A stretch of DNA of 36,451 bases from Dehalococcoidia bacterium (GCA_016932645.1 JAFGCL010000010.1:1-36451); one strand, 5' to 3'. Shown: positions 1-7,894, counted from the stretch's first letter. The notes: generated from the sequence alone by a model not told the origin. A program made the numbers and translations.

Positions 1-1
1 G

Positions 2-109
2 ATGCAGTGGGAGATAGTCCTGTTGCTGATTATTGCATCACCGTTCGCCTTGTATCATTTGATGCGTCATGGCATTCGCCGGCTCAATAAGATCCCTGCT
101 GAGGATTGA
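2..109 (+). CDS. Small membrane protein or C-terminal end of a truncated gene
   Basis: The frame reads from an ATG at base 2 to TGA at 107-109 and gives 35 residues: a hydrophobic stretch (IVLLLIIASPFALYHLM) followed by a basic tail (RHGIRRLNK). This looks like one transmembrane helix with a positive cytoplasmic end. The window begins one base before the ATG, so it cannot be told whether this is a complete tiny protein or the last helix of a longer membrane protein. No family is recognised. Confidence 0.35.
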   Translation: MQWEIVLLLIIASPFALYHLMRHGIRRLNKIPAED

Positions 110-853
110 ATCAAGAATGAGATTGCCGTGGGCTAGTAGATGAGGGCAATCTCTGCGCCAAATGGCTGGCAGTCAGTTCTAGTTTCACAAGAGGGGGGTG
201 ATCCTGACAGGCCAGCCATCACTTTTCTGTGTCACTTCATCGTGTGTGCATGGAAGTCACCCCCCCCCGGAGAACGTCATGATCGGACACATGCTGTCAA
301 CCTCCCGAGGCAATCTCAAGCTACACAGGACGACGCAGAGGGATGGAGGCTTGCGGATGGGCCGTTACGATGATTGACAGATAGGTAGTTAGAGGTTATG
401 ATAGATAAGTCTAGGTGAAGTCGAAGGGTGGAGAGAAACGGCCACCCTTGGCAGGCCATAAGGGTGGGCAGAGATGTTCACCCCTTCTCTTCTCCCGGAG
501 CCTACGAAGGCAGATCGGAATGGAGAGCACAATGGCAAGAATACGGCTTGAGGACCTCGAGGATGGCTTTGGAAGCGATATCTCAGCACTCATTGACGGC
601 CATGATACAGAGGCGGACGTGCGACAGCGTAACCGTGAATTTGTCAGTTCCGGCAAACTACAAACAAGGAGAGACCTGTGTGCTCATCTCAAGTATCACA
701 CAGCCCCCATCGCTCCTTTGGTCCTACGCTCACTGCATAGAGTGAAGGCCAATTCAAAGGTTCTGGTTCTGTCTACCGTACAGTAGCGCCCACCGCCAGG
801 AATCCACATACAGTTGCCCCCACGCCTGATGTCGATTTCGCCAGCTTCTTAGG
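110..853. other. Gene-poor stretch downstream of the SOS operon
   Basis: Several overlapping short reading frames occur here, but none shows a recognisable domain, a good ribosome binding site or consistent coding character. One stretch at about 520-786 starts MESTMARIRLEDLEDGFGSD and looks mildly protein-like, and could be a decayed or lineage-specific gene. A hairpin lies at 442-467. No terminator with a T-tract is visible after dnaE2. Confidence 0.4.
442..467. repeat. Inverted repeat, 8-bp arms
   Basis: CCACCCTT at 442-449 and AAGGGTGG at 460-467 form a perfect 8-bp stem with a 10-nt loop. A third copy of AAGGGTGG lies just upstream at 424-431, so two alternative pairings are possible. 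No T-tract follows on either strand, so this is not a typical intrinsic terminator. Confidence 0.5.
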
Positions 854-3800
854 TCAGGCGAAGTTCCTGACCTTGGCCACTGGCATCGTTTGAGGCAGTT
901 CCTCTTGATGATGGTGGATGGGCTGCAGATGCCCCGCTATCACATTGACCACTCCGCTGTGCTTCTGAAGTATTCCTTCCACCACGATAACCGGCTTCAG
1001 TCGGACGGTCTGGCGATATTTCTCATATACCCTTGGCCTGAGAATGACGTTGATTAGACCGTTTTCATCTTCTAACGTGACGAAAACGTGCCCCTTGGCT
1101 GTACCTGGCATCTGCCGGCAGACCACGCAGCCAGCTACCCTCACCTTGGTACCTGAAGGAATGGCTGCTATGTCAGAACTCTTGAGGACGTTTCCAGAGA
1201 CATCGGAGCGGAATACGTCCATCGGGTGGTGCGTGGCTGACAGTCCTTGGATCTGGTAATCCGCTGCCACCTCATCCTCCAGCGTCATCCGGGGCAGATT
1301 TGCTCCGGGCATCGGCAACCGGAGGGGCATGGTATCTGGGGGTTGCTTCACCAGCATCCTCATCTGCCAGAGTAGTTGCCGCCGAGGCACATGAAGATAG
1401 TCAAAGGCACCCACCAAGATAAGGTTCTCTACTGCTTCTCTATCCAGCCTGGTTCTGGTGTAGAAGTCATCCAGCGAGGTGTATAGCCCTTGGTTTCGCC
1501 CCGCTTCTATCCTCTGCCAAGCCTCCTCACCCACGGCTCTTACGTACCGGAAGCCCAGCCTTATCTTTCCTCTTTCCACAGTGCATCTGGCTCGGCTGAG
1601 GTTTATATCAACAGGCAATACTTTGATTCCCTTCTGTTTGGCGTGGTTGACGATCACCTCGGGCGCATAGAAACCCATGGGCTGACAGTTGAGCAGGGCA
1701 CAGTAGTATTCACAGGGGTAATAGAGCACGAGCCAGGCAGAACGATAGGTCGTCTCAGCCAGGGCCGCTGCATGGGCTTTGCAGAAGCCAAATTCAGCGA
1801 AGCTGGCGATCTGCTGGAAAGCAATACCGGCCACCTTCTCTTCTACGCCGTTTCTACGAGCGCCATCCATGAATCCCTCTTTCAGCTTCTCCATGGCTTC
1901 TCTGGAGCGTTTGCGGCTCATCGCCCGGCGTAGCGAGTCTGCCTGGCCTGGAGTGAAACCAGCAATGACCATAGCCACCTGTATCACCTGTTCTTGGTAG
2001 ATGATGACACCTAAAGTCTCCTTGAGCGCCGGTTCCAGGCTGGGGTGAAGGTAAGTCACCTTCTCCTTTCCCTGCCTGCGACTGAGATAGGGATGGACAG
2101 CGTTGCCCTGGATTGGTCCGGGCCTGATGATAGCCACTTCCGCTATCAAGGCCTCGAAGCAACGGGGCCGGGAGCGCGGGAGAATGGACTGTTGGGCTCC
2201 CGATTCCACTTGGAAGACACCCAATGTATCTCCCCGGCAAAGCATGTCGTAGACGCGGGGATCGTTCAACGGTATGCTGTCCAGGTTCAGGTCAATATCC
2301 CGACTTCGTCTGATCAAATCTGTAGCCTCGTGAATAAGTGAGAGCATACGCAGGCCAAGTAGGTCGATCTTGATCAGGCCAACATCGCTGATGTCATCCT
2401 TGTCCCACTGGGTCACCACCCGGCCCGGCATGGCGGCCTTCTCCAGCGGCACGATATCACTCAAAGGTGTGGTGGAAATGATCATTCCGCCCACATGGAT
2501 GCCCAGATGGCGGGGGAAATCGGCTATCTGGCGGCACATCTCCAGGAACTGCTCCCAGACTTGGGAATCCAGAGAACTCTGGAAATCAGTTAGTCCAGAC
2601 AGGCTTTCCTTTATGTTCGCTGCAGTGTAAACATCCAGTGACCGGGCCATCCGGTCCACGAGATCCGGCGGCAGGCTCATGGCCTTGCCCACTTCCCTGA
2701 CCGTGTTCCGAGCCTTGTAGGTCACCACGTTGCATAGCATGGCCGCATGCCCTGCTCCGTGCTTTTGGTAGATGTACTGGATGAGTTTCTCCCGCTGGTC
2801 TTCGCGATCGGAAGCGATGTCGATGTCTATGTCCGGTATAGCCGACATTTCATCATTGAGGAACCTGCCGGCGAACAGCCGTTGCTCTACGGGATCGACG
2901 CGGGTGACGCCCAGGACATAGGTCACGATGGAACTGGCGGCCGAGCCTCTGCCTTGAGCAGGGATGTCATTCCTCTTGGCATATTCCGTAATGTCCCAGA
3001 CCACAAGGAAATAGCCGGCCAGACCCAGCTTGTGGATTAAGCGCAGTTCGTCTTTCAGCCGCCGTTCTACTTCCTCCGTCACGGGATGGTATTTCTGGCG
3101 AACTCGCTCCCGGCAGAGCCTCTCCAGGTAGCTGTCGGCAGTCTCCCCCGGCGGCGCCGGGAAATCGGGAAAGCGATGGCTGGACAGATTCAGTTCGAGG
3201 TTACATTCATCCGCTATTTGCAGGGTGTTAGCCACTGCTTGCGGATACTCTCTGAACAACCAGGTCATCTCCTCAGCGGACTTGAGGTAGTATTCGGAGT
3301 TGGGCCGCCGCAGGTAGTGGGAGTTGTCCAAAGTAGTGCGGTTCTTGATACAGACGAGGACATCTTGCAGGCGGTGGCCTCCCCTCCGGGTATAATGCAC
3401 GTTGTTGGTGGCTACATATCCTACCCCTAGACCGGAGGCCAGACTTACTAAGTCACGGCAGAGCCATCTATCCTCGGGACAGAGGTTGTTCTGAAGTTCG
3501 ATGTAGAAGTTGGGACCAAAGATATCAAGATACCAACGGGCTGCCTTGAGGGCCTCTTCTTTCCTGTTGTTCAGGATGAGTCGGGAAACCTCGCCGTTCT
3601 TGCAGCCAGACAGACAAAAAAGCCCATCAGAATGGCTCTCCAACATGGCCAAGGCTAGAGAAGCCTGCCCCTTGCCCTGACTGAGTTGGGCCTGGCTGAT
3701 GAGGCGGCAGAGGTTGGTATAGCCTGCCATACTCTTGGCCAGCAGAGTGATATGATAACCGCCTTCGAGCGTCATCTCTGCGCCGACAACTGGCCTGATT

Positions 3801-3970
3801 CCCTGCTCTTTGGCCGCGTTGCTGAACTTCACTATGCCATACAGCCCATCATGGTCAGTCAGGGCCAGCGCAGTCATGCCCAGTTCTTTCGCCCTGGATA
3901 TCAAGTCATCAGGGTGGGAAGCCCCGTCAAGGAAGGAGAAATTGCTGTGGCAGTGGAGCTCAACGTACAT
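854..3970 (-). CDS. dnaE2: Error-prone DNA polymerase III alpha subunit DnaE2
   Basis: This is a C-family polymerase of 1038 residues, the length usual for DnaE2, which synthesises across lesions during SOS mutagenesis. The N-terminal PHP domain shows HCHSNFSFLDG (6-16) and TDHDGLYG (38-45). The palm domain has PDIDID, with catalytic aspartates at about 382 and 384, and KIDLLGL with the third at about 536, so it should be active. The C-terminal OB-fold (VRVAGCVVCRQMPGTAKGH, then FVTLEDENG) is of the DnaE2 rather than the DnaE1 type. The ATG at 3970 was chosen because the family begins MYVELHCHS; the frame extends 39 codons further, into the DUF6504 gene, without homology. It is the last gene of the lexA operon, and its start lies 2 nt after the upstream stop. 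Confidence 0.95.
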   Translation of the reverse strand: MYVELHCHSNFSFLDGASHPDDLISRAKELGMTALALTDHDGLYGIVKFSNAAKEQGIRPVVGAEMTLEGGYHITLLAKSMAGYTNLCRLISQAQLSQGKGQASLALAMLESHSDGLFCLSGCKNGEVSRLILNNRKEEALKAARWYLDIFGPNFYIELQNNLCPEDRWLCRDLVSLASGLGVGYVATNNVHYTRRGGHRLQDVLVCIKNRTTLDNSHYLRRPNSEYYLKSAEEMTWLFREYPQAVANTLQIADECNLELNLSSHRFPDFPAPPGETADSYLERLCRERVRQKYHPVTEEVERRLKDELRLIHKLGLAGYFLVVWDITEYAKRNDIPAQGRGSAASSIVTYVLGVTRVDPVEQRLFAGRFLNDEMSAIPDIDIDIASDREDQREKLIQYIYQKHGAGHAAMLCNVVTYKARNTVREVGKAMSLPPDLVDRMARSLDVYTAANIKESLSGLTDFQSSLDSQVWEQFLEMCRQIADFPRHLGIHVGGMIISTTPLSDIVPLEKAAMPGRVVTQWDKDDISDVGLIKIDLLGLRMLSLIHEATDLIRRSRDIDLNLDSIPLNDPRVYDMLCRGDTLGVFQVESGAQQSILPRSRPRCFEALIAEVAIIRPGPIQGNAVHPYLSRRQGKEKVTYLHPSLEPALKETLGVIIYQEQVIQVAMVIAGFTPGQADSLRRAMSRKRSREAMEKLKEGFMDGARRNGVEEKVAGIAFQQIASFAEFGFCKAHAAALAETTYRSAWLVLYYPCEYYCALLNCQPMGFYAPEVIVNHAKQKGIKVLPVDINLSRARCTVERGKIRLGFRYVRAVGEEAWQRIEAGRNQGLYTSLDDFYTRTRLDREAVENLILVGAFDYLHVPRRQLLWQMRMLVKQPPDTMPLRLPMPGANLPRMTLEDEVAADYQIQGLSATHHPMDVFRSDVSGNVLKSSDIAAIPSGTKVRVAGCVVCRQMPGTAKGHVFVTLEDENGLINVILRPRVYEKYRQTVRLKPVIVVEGILQKHSGVVNVIAGHLQPIHHHQEELPQTMPVAKVRNFA

Positions 3971-3972
3971 GG

Positions 3973-4221
3973 TTAGTATCTCTGCCGGGACCAGTTTCCA
4001 GAGATGAGATCCTGGAACACGGTGATTACTGAACCGTTGCTCAGTTCCAGATCGAAATAGCGGCGGGATATCTCCTGCCGCCACCACTCATCATCTATGC
4101 GCCAGACATTCCTGACACGGGCCACCCGCCTCTGCCTGTTACTTAGCCAGATGGAGACAGGACTGCCGTCTCCGTCGGCTGTAACGCGGATATCTCTGGG
4201 GATGTTAAGCGGCGTGACCAT
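3973..4221 (-). CDS. DUF6504 family protein, SOS-cassette accessory
   Basis: This 82-residue protein sits between imuB and dnaE2, 12 bp from the former and 2 bp from the latter, so it is almost certainly cotranslated. Its C-terminal half has the family pattern IDDEWWRQEISRRYFDLEL, followed by a GSVITVFQDLISGNWSRQRY-like ending with many aromatic and arginine residues. Such small proteins are known beside or fused to ImuB/DnaE2 in actinobacteria and chloroflexi. The biochemical role is unknown. Its constant position between the two polymerase-like subunits suggests a structural or DNA-binding accessory of the mutasome, which is inference only. The ATG at 4221 is the only good start. Confidence 0.8.
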   Translation of the reverse strand: MVTPLNIPRDIRVTADGDGSPVSIWLSNRQRRVARVRNVWRIDDEWWRQEISRRYFDLELSNGSVITVFQDLISGNWSRQRY

Positions 4222-4233
4222 GATGATTGACCT

Positions 4234-5436
4234 TTATCCATCGATGCGAGCATCGGCCAAGGCAACCCGGCGCTCCGGTATGCGGGAGTCTGGGTCAAGC
4301 GTCACCACCTTCTTGAGTGAACTACGCACGAACCGATCCCCCATATCTTTCTCCAGGCGTTGCAGGGCTTCTTCCTGCTGGCTTTTCGCCTTTGAGGAGA
4401 GAAGCGTCTGTTTTCCAAATTCGCCGCCCAGCTTGGCTAAGCCGAGGTAGATTTCCGCTATTCCTTCAGGGGAAGAAAGCGGCTCCAGGTGGCGTTTCAA
4501 TATGCCGAGCATTTCCGATTGCGAATCCGAAGGTGTCTTCAGGGTTACGGTATCCAACCAAGCACTACCATCATCGGAACGGAAGCTCAGCCTTATCTGG
4601 TGGCAGACCTGGTAGCGCTTTCTCAGCAGAGGAACAAGCCTGTCCAGAGACCTGCTAAGAGCAGCCAGCAACGCGTCTAAGCTCTCCAATGTCTGCTCGA
4701 AAGACAAAGTCTCCTCCAGCACATCCGGCCTTGGTCTGGGTATGATCGGCCTTTCGTCTATCCCATTGGCCAAACGGTGTGCCATCAGCCCCTCCTGGCC
4801 AAGTTGGCTATCGAGAGCATTCACTTGCAGGTCGGCCACTTGGCCCACAGTGCGCAGTCCCAACCGCTTGAGCCAGGCTATGGACTCCGGGGCGATGGGC
4901 AGAAACTCAATGGACAGTGGTGTCAAGAAAGTCCGCTCCTGGCCGATCCTTACTATCAATGGACTGGTGACAGCCAGCGATGCGGCCACACCAGCTATAA
5001 ACCTGCTGCTGGCTATACCGATCTGAGGCCGCAGGCCAGTTGTGCGGGTCACCTCGTCGATGACCTGCCCGGCCAGACTCTCACTGGGGCCGAACAGACG
5101 TTCCGTTCCTGAGACGTCAAGAAAGATCCGGCCTGGGTCTTCTGCCTCCGCAACAGGAGTGAACTGATCCAGGATATCCAAAACCTCCTCTGAGGCCTTG
5201 GCATAACCGGCCTCGTCAATAGGGATGAAGACGGCATCGGGACAGCAGTGTGAGGCTTGCCTCAGTGTCATCCCAGGGTATACGCCCGAGGCAGCAGCCT
5301 TATGGGAGCAGTCGAATACGGCTTTGCGCTCATGAGGAAATCCGCCGATGATCAGTGCCGACTGGGCCAACCCGGGATGCCTCATCAACTCCCACTGTAT
5401 TGGCAGATGGGGAATATAAAGACAGAGAATTATCAT
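4234..5436 (-). CDS. imuB: ImuB-type Y-family polymerase homologue, catalytically inactive
   Basis: This 400-residue Y-family fold protein is the presumed hub of the DnaE2 mutasome. The first catalytic motif is replaced by CLYIPHLPIQWE (5-16), with no aspartate. The SIDEAYLD motif is replaced by DPGRIFLDVSG (100-110), with glycine and arginine where Asp-Glu should be. It should therefore not polymerise, as known for ImuB. The helix-hairpin-helix region (LKRLGLRTVGQVADL, 189-203) and little-finger region are recognisable. The expected beta-clamp motif (QLSLF-like) is only QTLLS at 343-347. It is shorter than typical ImuB of about 500 residues. It follows lexA by 31 nt; the RBS AGAGGA lies 7 nt before the ATG. 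No imuA is present in the window. Confidence 0.85.
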   Translation of the reverse strand: MIILCLYIPHLPIQWELMRHPGLAQSALIIGGFPHERKAVFDCSHKAAASGVYPGMTLRQASHCCPDAVFIPIDEAGYAKASEEVLDILDQFTPVAEAEDPGRIFLDVSGTERLFGPSESLAGQVIDEVTRTTGLRPQIGIASSRFIAGVAASLAVTSPLIVRIGQERTFLTPLSIEFLPIAPESIAWLKRLGLRTVGQVADLQVNALDSQLGQEGLMAHRLANGIDERPIIPRPRPDVLEETLSFEQTLESLDALLAALSRSLDRLVPLLRKRYQVCHQIRLSFRSDDGSAWLDTVTLKTPSDSQSEMLGILKRHLEPLSSPEGIAEIYLGLAKLGGEFGKQTLLSSKAKSQQEEALQRLEKDMGDRFVRSSLKKVVTLDPDSRIPERRVALADARIDG

Positions 5437-5443
5437 TGTGATT

Positions 5444-5461
5444 CCTCTGCGGGTTAAGAGG
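5444..5461 (-). promoter_or_regulatory. Hairpin covering the imuB ribosome binding site
   Basis: On the transcript strand CCTCT and AGAGG pair across 8 nt, and the second arm is the imuB Shine-Dalgarno sequence. The lexA stop codon (5468-5470) is 6 nt upstream of the hairpin, so a ribosome ending lexA would melt it. This suggests translational coupling of imuB to lexA. The stem is only 5 bp, so the effect is uncertain. Confidence 0.35.
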
Positions 5462-5467
5462 TGGACT

Positions 5468-6100
5468 TCAGTTCGATTTCGTCAGTCTACGGATGACGCC
5501 GATGACTCTTCCCTGGATCTGCACATTTTCAGGATCGTGGTACATGGGTTTCATCTGGCTGTTGGCTGGTTGCAGCCGGACGCGGTTGCGCTCCCGGTAG
5601 ACCTTCTTCAGAGTAACCTCTTGCTCCTCCTTGAGCCATACTGCCGCCATTTCACCATCATGAACAGCGTTGGTGGCCTGCATGATAACAACGTCGCCGT
5701 CATCAATGAGAGCGTCGATCATGGATAGCCCCTGGACCTCCAGAGCAAAGACCTTGTCAGAAGCCATATCCGTCGGAATGTCCAGCATCTCCAATGGCTC
5801 CTCGTGCCAAGTATCTGACTGAGGCACGGGTATGGGCTGACCAGCGGCAATGCAGCCCAAGAGAGGGACCTTACCTGCAGTTACTGCCTTCCCGGTCAGG
5901 ACGATGCCCCTGCGGATGCCAGGGTTACGCCTAATATAGCCTTCCCTTTCCAACACCTCGAGATGACGCTGCACCAAGGCTATTGACGAGCTGTGACGAT
6001 CCTGGAGGATCTCTCTGAATGTCGGCACATATCCCTTATCCCGTGTGAGCCGGCGAATTGATTCGAGCGTTTGCAGGTACTTTAGTGGAAGGTGAGTCAT
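5468..6100 (-). CDS. lexA: LexA repressor
   Basis: This 210-residue SOS repressor heads the mutagenesis operon. The N-terminal winged helix begins PLKYLQTLESIRRLTRDKGY and includes the recognition region SSSIALVQRHLEVLEREGYI. The autocleavage site is Ala86-Gly87 in LLGCIAAGQP. The S24-type catalytic serine is Ser126 in GLSM, and the lysine is Lys165 in EVTLKK. Everything required for RecA-stimulated self-cleavage is present. The ATG at 6100 was preferred over the longer frame because it is preceded by GAGGAG and gives the normal LexA length; the extra 34 codons would run through the promoter and operator. It shares a control region with the divergent SRAP gene. Confidence 0.93.
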   Translation of the reverse strand: MTHLPLKYLQTLESIRRLTRDKGYVPTFREILQDRHSSSIALVQRHLEVLEREGYIRRNPGIRRGIVLTGKAVTAGKVPLLGCIAAGQPIPVPQSDTWHEEPLEMLDIPTDMASDKVFALEVQGLSMIDALIDDGDVVIMQATNAVHDGEMAAVWLKEEQEVTLKKVYRERNRVRLQPANSQMKPMYHDPENVQIQGRVIGVIRRLTKSN

Positions 6101-6110
6101 TTTCTCCTCA

Positions 6111-6130
6111 ACAGGTACAAATGTACCTGT
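6111..6130. promoter_or_regulatory. LexA operator (SOS box), perfect palindrome
   Basis: ACAGGTACA and TGTACCTGT form 9-bp inverted arms separated by AA. The site lies 10 bp upstream of the lexA ATG, overlaps the lexA -10 element and is 60 bp from the divergent SRAP start. Position, symmetry and neighbours make it the LexA operator. It resembles the gram-positive GAAC-N4-GTTC type in layout but uses GGTAC-N4-GTACC. Confidence 0.85.
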
Positions 6131-6148
6131 CTGGGATGATTTTGTCAA
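6120..6148 (-). promoter_or_regulatory. lexA operon promoter
   Basis: On the minus strand TTGACA (complement of 6143-6148) is followed after exactly 17 bp by TACATT (complement of 6120-6125). The -10 hexamer is embedded in the palindrome at 6111-6130, so repressor binding would occlude polymerase. Confidence 0.8.
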
Positions 6149-6190
6149 GCTAAGTGAGTGGTACAATGTGGCCAGGAGTACTAGCAGAAC

Positions 6191-6910
6191 ATGTGCTACC
6201 ATACCTCCCTATCCAGGAATAAGGATTACCTGGAGAAGAGATTCCAGGCAAAGTTCGAGCACCCGGATCTCTTTGAACCCATATATCACCATTCAGGCTT
6301 CTCAGCCCCTTTCCATCCCGTGATAAGCAATGAGAGCATGGAGTCCATTCGATTCTTCCAGTGGGGTCTTGTGCCTTTCTGGACGAAGGATGAGGTTGTC
6401 GCCGAGAGAATCAGGACCCAGACCATTAACGCCAAGGCCGAGACCATCCATGAGAAGCCGTCATTCCGGTCTTCCATAATGACGAAGCGGTGTCTTGTGC
6501 TGGCAGACGGTTTTTACGAGTGGCGAGAAGAAGGGAACAAGAAGTACCCCTACTATATCTCTCTGGTCAGCAATGATGCCTTCGCTTTGGCGGGGATATG
6601 GGACAGGTGGCAGAACAATAGGACAGGAGAGGTAAAAGACACCTTCTCCGTTATCACCACAAAGGCCAATCCTCTGCTGGAACGGATTCACAACACTAGG
6701 AAGAGAATGCCGGTCATACTGAGGCAGGCTGATGAAAGGGAGTGGCTGGACAAGAATCTAGATAGAGCTGCGATCGATTCCCTTCTAGAACCATACGATG
6801 CCAGTCAGATGCAGGCTCATACAGTGTCTAGGCTGATATCAGCGAAGCGGGCCAATACAAACGTTCCCGAAGTGATGCAGGAATTCAAATACGAAGGGCT
6901 TGACGTTTAG
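6191..6910 (+). CDS. SRAP domain protein (YedK/HMCES family), abasic-site shield
   Basis: This 239-residue protein belongs to the SOS response-associated peptidase family, which forms a covalent thiazolidine link to abasic sites in single-stranded DNA. The essential Cys2 directly follows the initiator Met (MCYHTS). The conserved Asn80 (INAKAE), Glu110 (GFYEW) and His167 (IHNTRKRMP) are all present. It is divergent from lexA and shares its control region. A -10-like TACAAT lies at 6162-6167 without a clear -35. AGGAG at 6174-6178 is 12 nt before the ATG, rather far. SOS control is inferred from the operator between the two genes. Confidence 0.93.
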   Translation: MCYHTSLSRNKDYLEKRFQAKFEHPDLFEPIYHHSGFSAPFHPVISNESMESIRFFQWGLVPFWTKDEVVAERIRTQTINAKAETIHEKPSFRSSIMTKRCLVLADGFYEWREEGNKKYPYYISLVSNDAFALAGIWDRWQNNRTGEVKDTFSVITTKANPLLERIHNTRKRMPVILRQADEREWLDKNLDRAAIDSLLEPYDASQMQAHTVSRLISAKRANTNVPEVMQEFKYEGLDV

Positions 6911-6973
6911 TCCGAGTTCTTGCCTCAAGATAGCACAATGTTTCCGTAGGAATCCGACAGTCCATGTAGAATC

Positions 6974-7162
6974 ATGGACATGCAAGATAGTACGCCGATC
7001 ACCCTCTGCTGGGAGCTTCACGAACAAAGGATGCCGAAGGCACGTATTGACCACAGGTTGGGGAAACAGCGCGAGACGATTCACCTTTGGATCAAGGACA
7101 TCGAACAATACTGGACGATTGTTCAACCCTCTGGCGCTCAGAGCCGCATGTCCTTTGCTTAA
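6974..7162 (+). pseudogene. Transposase N-terminal remnant (IS481-like helix-turn-helix)
   Basis: The first 45 or so residues (TLCWELHEQRMPKARIDHRL, then GKQRETIHLWIKDIEQY) read like the N-terminal helix-turn-helix of IS481/integrase-core transposases. After IEQYW the similarity stops, and no DDE catalytic core follows in any frame before the MarR gene. It is therefore a broken fragment. The start overlaps a 7-bp inverted repeat (GTCCATG at 6960-6966 and CATGGAC at 6973-6979). The rest of the gap to 7330 shows nothing recognisable. Confidence 0.6.
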
Positions 7163-7330
7163 CGTGTCAGCGCGCGATGGCTCAGGAGCTCCAGAAGGGC
7201 TTCTTTTCGTTGAGATCGTAATCGAGTGTATGATGTGCCCCACTGCGTGCCCTTTACCCCTCAACCGGGCCGGAGTGGCTAACGGAGTCCTACAGTCATC
7301 TCAAATTCCTATCAAACCGTTAAGATAGCA

Positions 7331-7359
7331 TTGACATACCCTCCGGATAGTAATATAGT
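7331..7359 (+). promoter_or_regulatory. Promoter of the marR gene
   Basis: TTGACA at 7331-7336 and TATAGT at 7354-7359 are separated by exactly 17 bp, a near-consensus sigma-70 promoter. The predicted start of transcription is near 7366, about 28 nt before the marR ATG. Confidence 0.75.
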
Positions 7360-7372
7360 TTCCATACTGGAA
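7360..7372. promoter_or_regulatory. Candidate MarR autoregulatory operator
   Basis: The palindrome TTCCA-TAC-TGGAA directly abuts the -10 element and spans the expected transcription start. MarR regulators commonly bind such sites to repress their own promoter. The short arms make this tentative. Confidence 0.45.
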
Positions 7373-7393
7373 GTAACTTACGGGTTTGGAGAG

Positions 7394-7894
7394 ATGAGCA
7401 CTGAGAACCAAGAGAAGGCGTCCAATGAACGCGTCCAGCGCTTGCTGCAGCTGTTCATGCAGATACTGCCAAAGCTCAGGCCTTCCGACATGGGGCCTTT
7501 TCTGAAAGGCCTGGACCGCATGCCTCCTCGATTCAGTCCTCACCTGGTGGCCGAGCCGCCAACCATGCATCGCATGGCTAGTATGCTGTACGGAGACCCC
7601 AAGCCAACAATGGGAGACCTCAGCAGGGATCTGTCGCTTCCTCCCTCTACAGTGACGCGTGTCATCAATATGCTCGAGGAACAGGGATTTGCCAAGAGAG
7701 TACCCGATGCCGAGGACGCCAGGGTGGTGAGAGTAGACCTGACGGATGTCGGACGGCGAATCCACGAGGCCATGGAGGCCCATGCAGTACAGAGCGCCCG
7801 GAGCATCCTCGAATGCCTCACGCCCGAGGAGCAAATCATACTGCTGACTCTGCTCGGCAAAGTTGCCTCGAGCTTGAATAAGGGCACGCAATGA
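7394..7894 (+). CDS. MarR family transcriptional regulator
   Basis: This winged-helix regulator has 166 residues. The core shows PTMGDLSRDLSLPPSTVTRV (recognition helix) followed by INMLEEQGFAKRVPDAEDAR and VVRVDLTDVGRRIHEAM, the usual MarR wing and dimer helix. MarR proteins typically repress efflux or detoxification genes and release DNA on ligand binding. The two exporter pairs downstream are the likely targets. The ATG at 7394 was chosen because a longer frame starting at 7331 would use the -35 hexamer as a TTG codon. The GGAG just before the ATG is close, only 2 nt away. It lies about 190 bp upstream of the first ABC ATPase on the same strand. Confidence 0.88.
   Translation: MSTENQEKASNERVQRLLQLFMQILPKLRPSDMGPFLKGLDRMPPRFSPHLVAEPPTMHRMASMLYGDPKPTMGDLSRDLSLPPSTVTRVINMLEEQGFAKRVPDAEDARVVRVDLTDVGRRIHEAMEAHAVQSARSILECLTPEEQIILLTLLGKVASSLNKGTQ

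Noticed and set aside
140-786. Several overlapping short frames on both strands before dnaE2
   Set aside because: They lack homology and good ribosome binding sites, and they overlap each other in different frames; none can be preferred.
7331-7393. Extended MarR N-terminus using TTG at 7331
   Set aside because: That codon is part of a TTGACA -35 element with a perfectly spaced TATAGT; the MarR fold begins after 7394.
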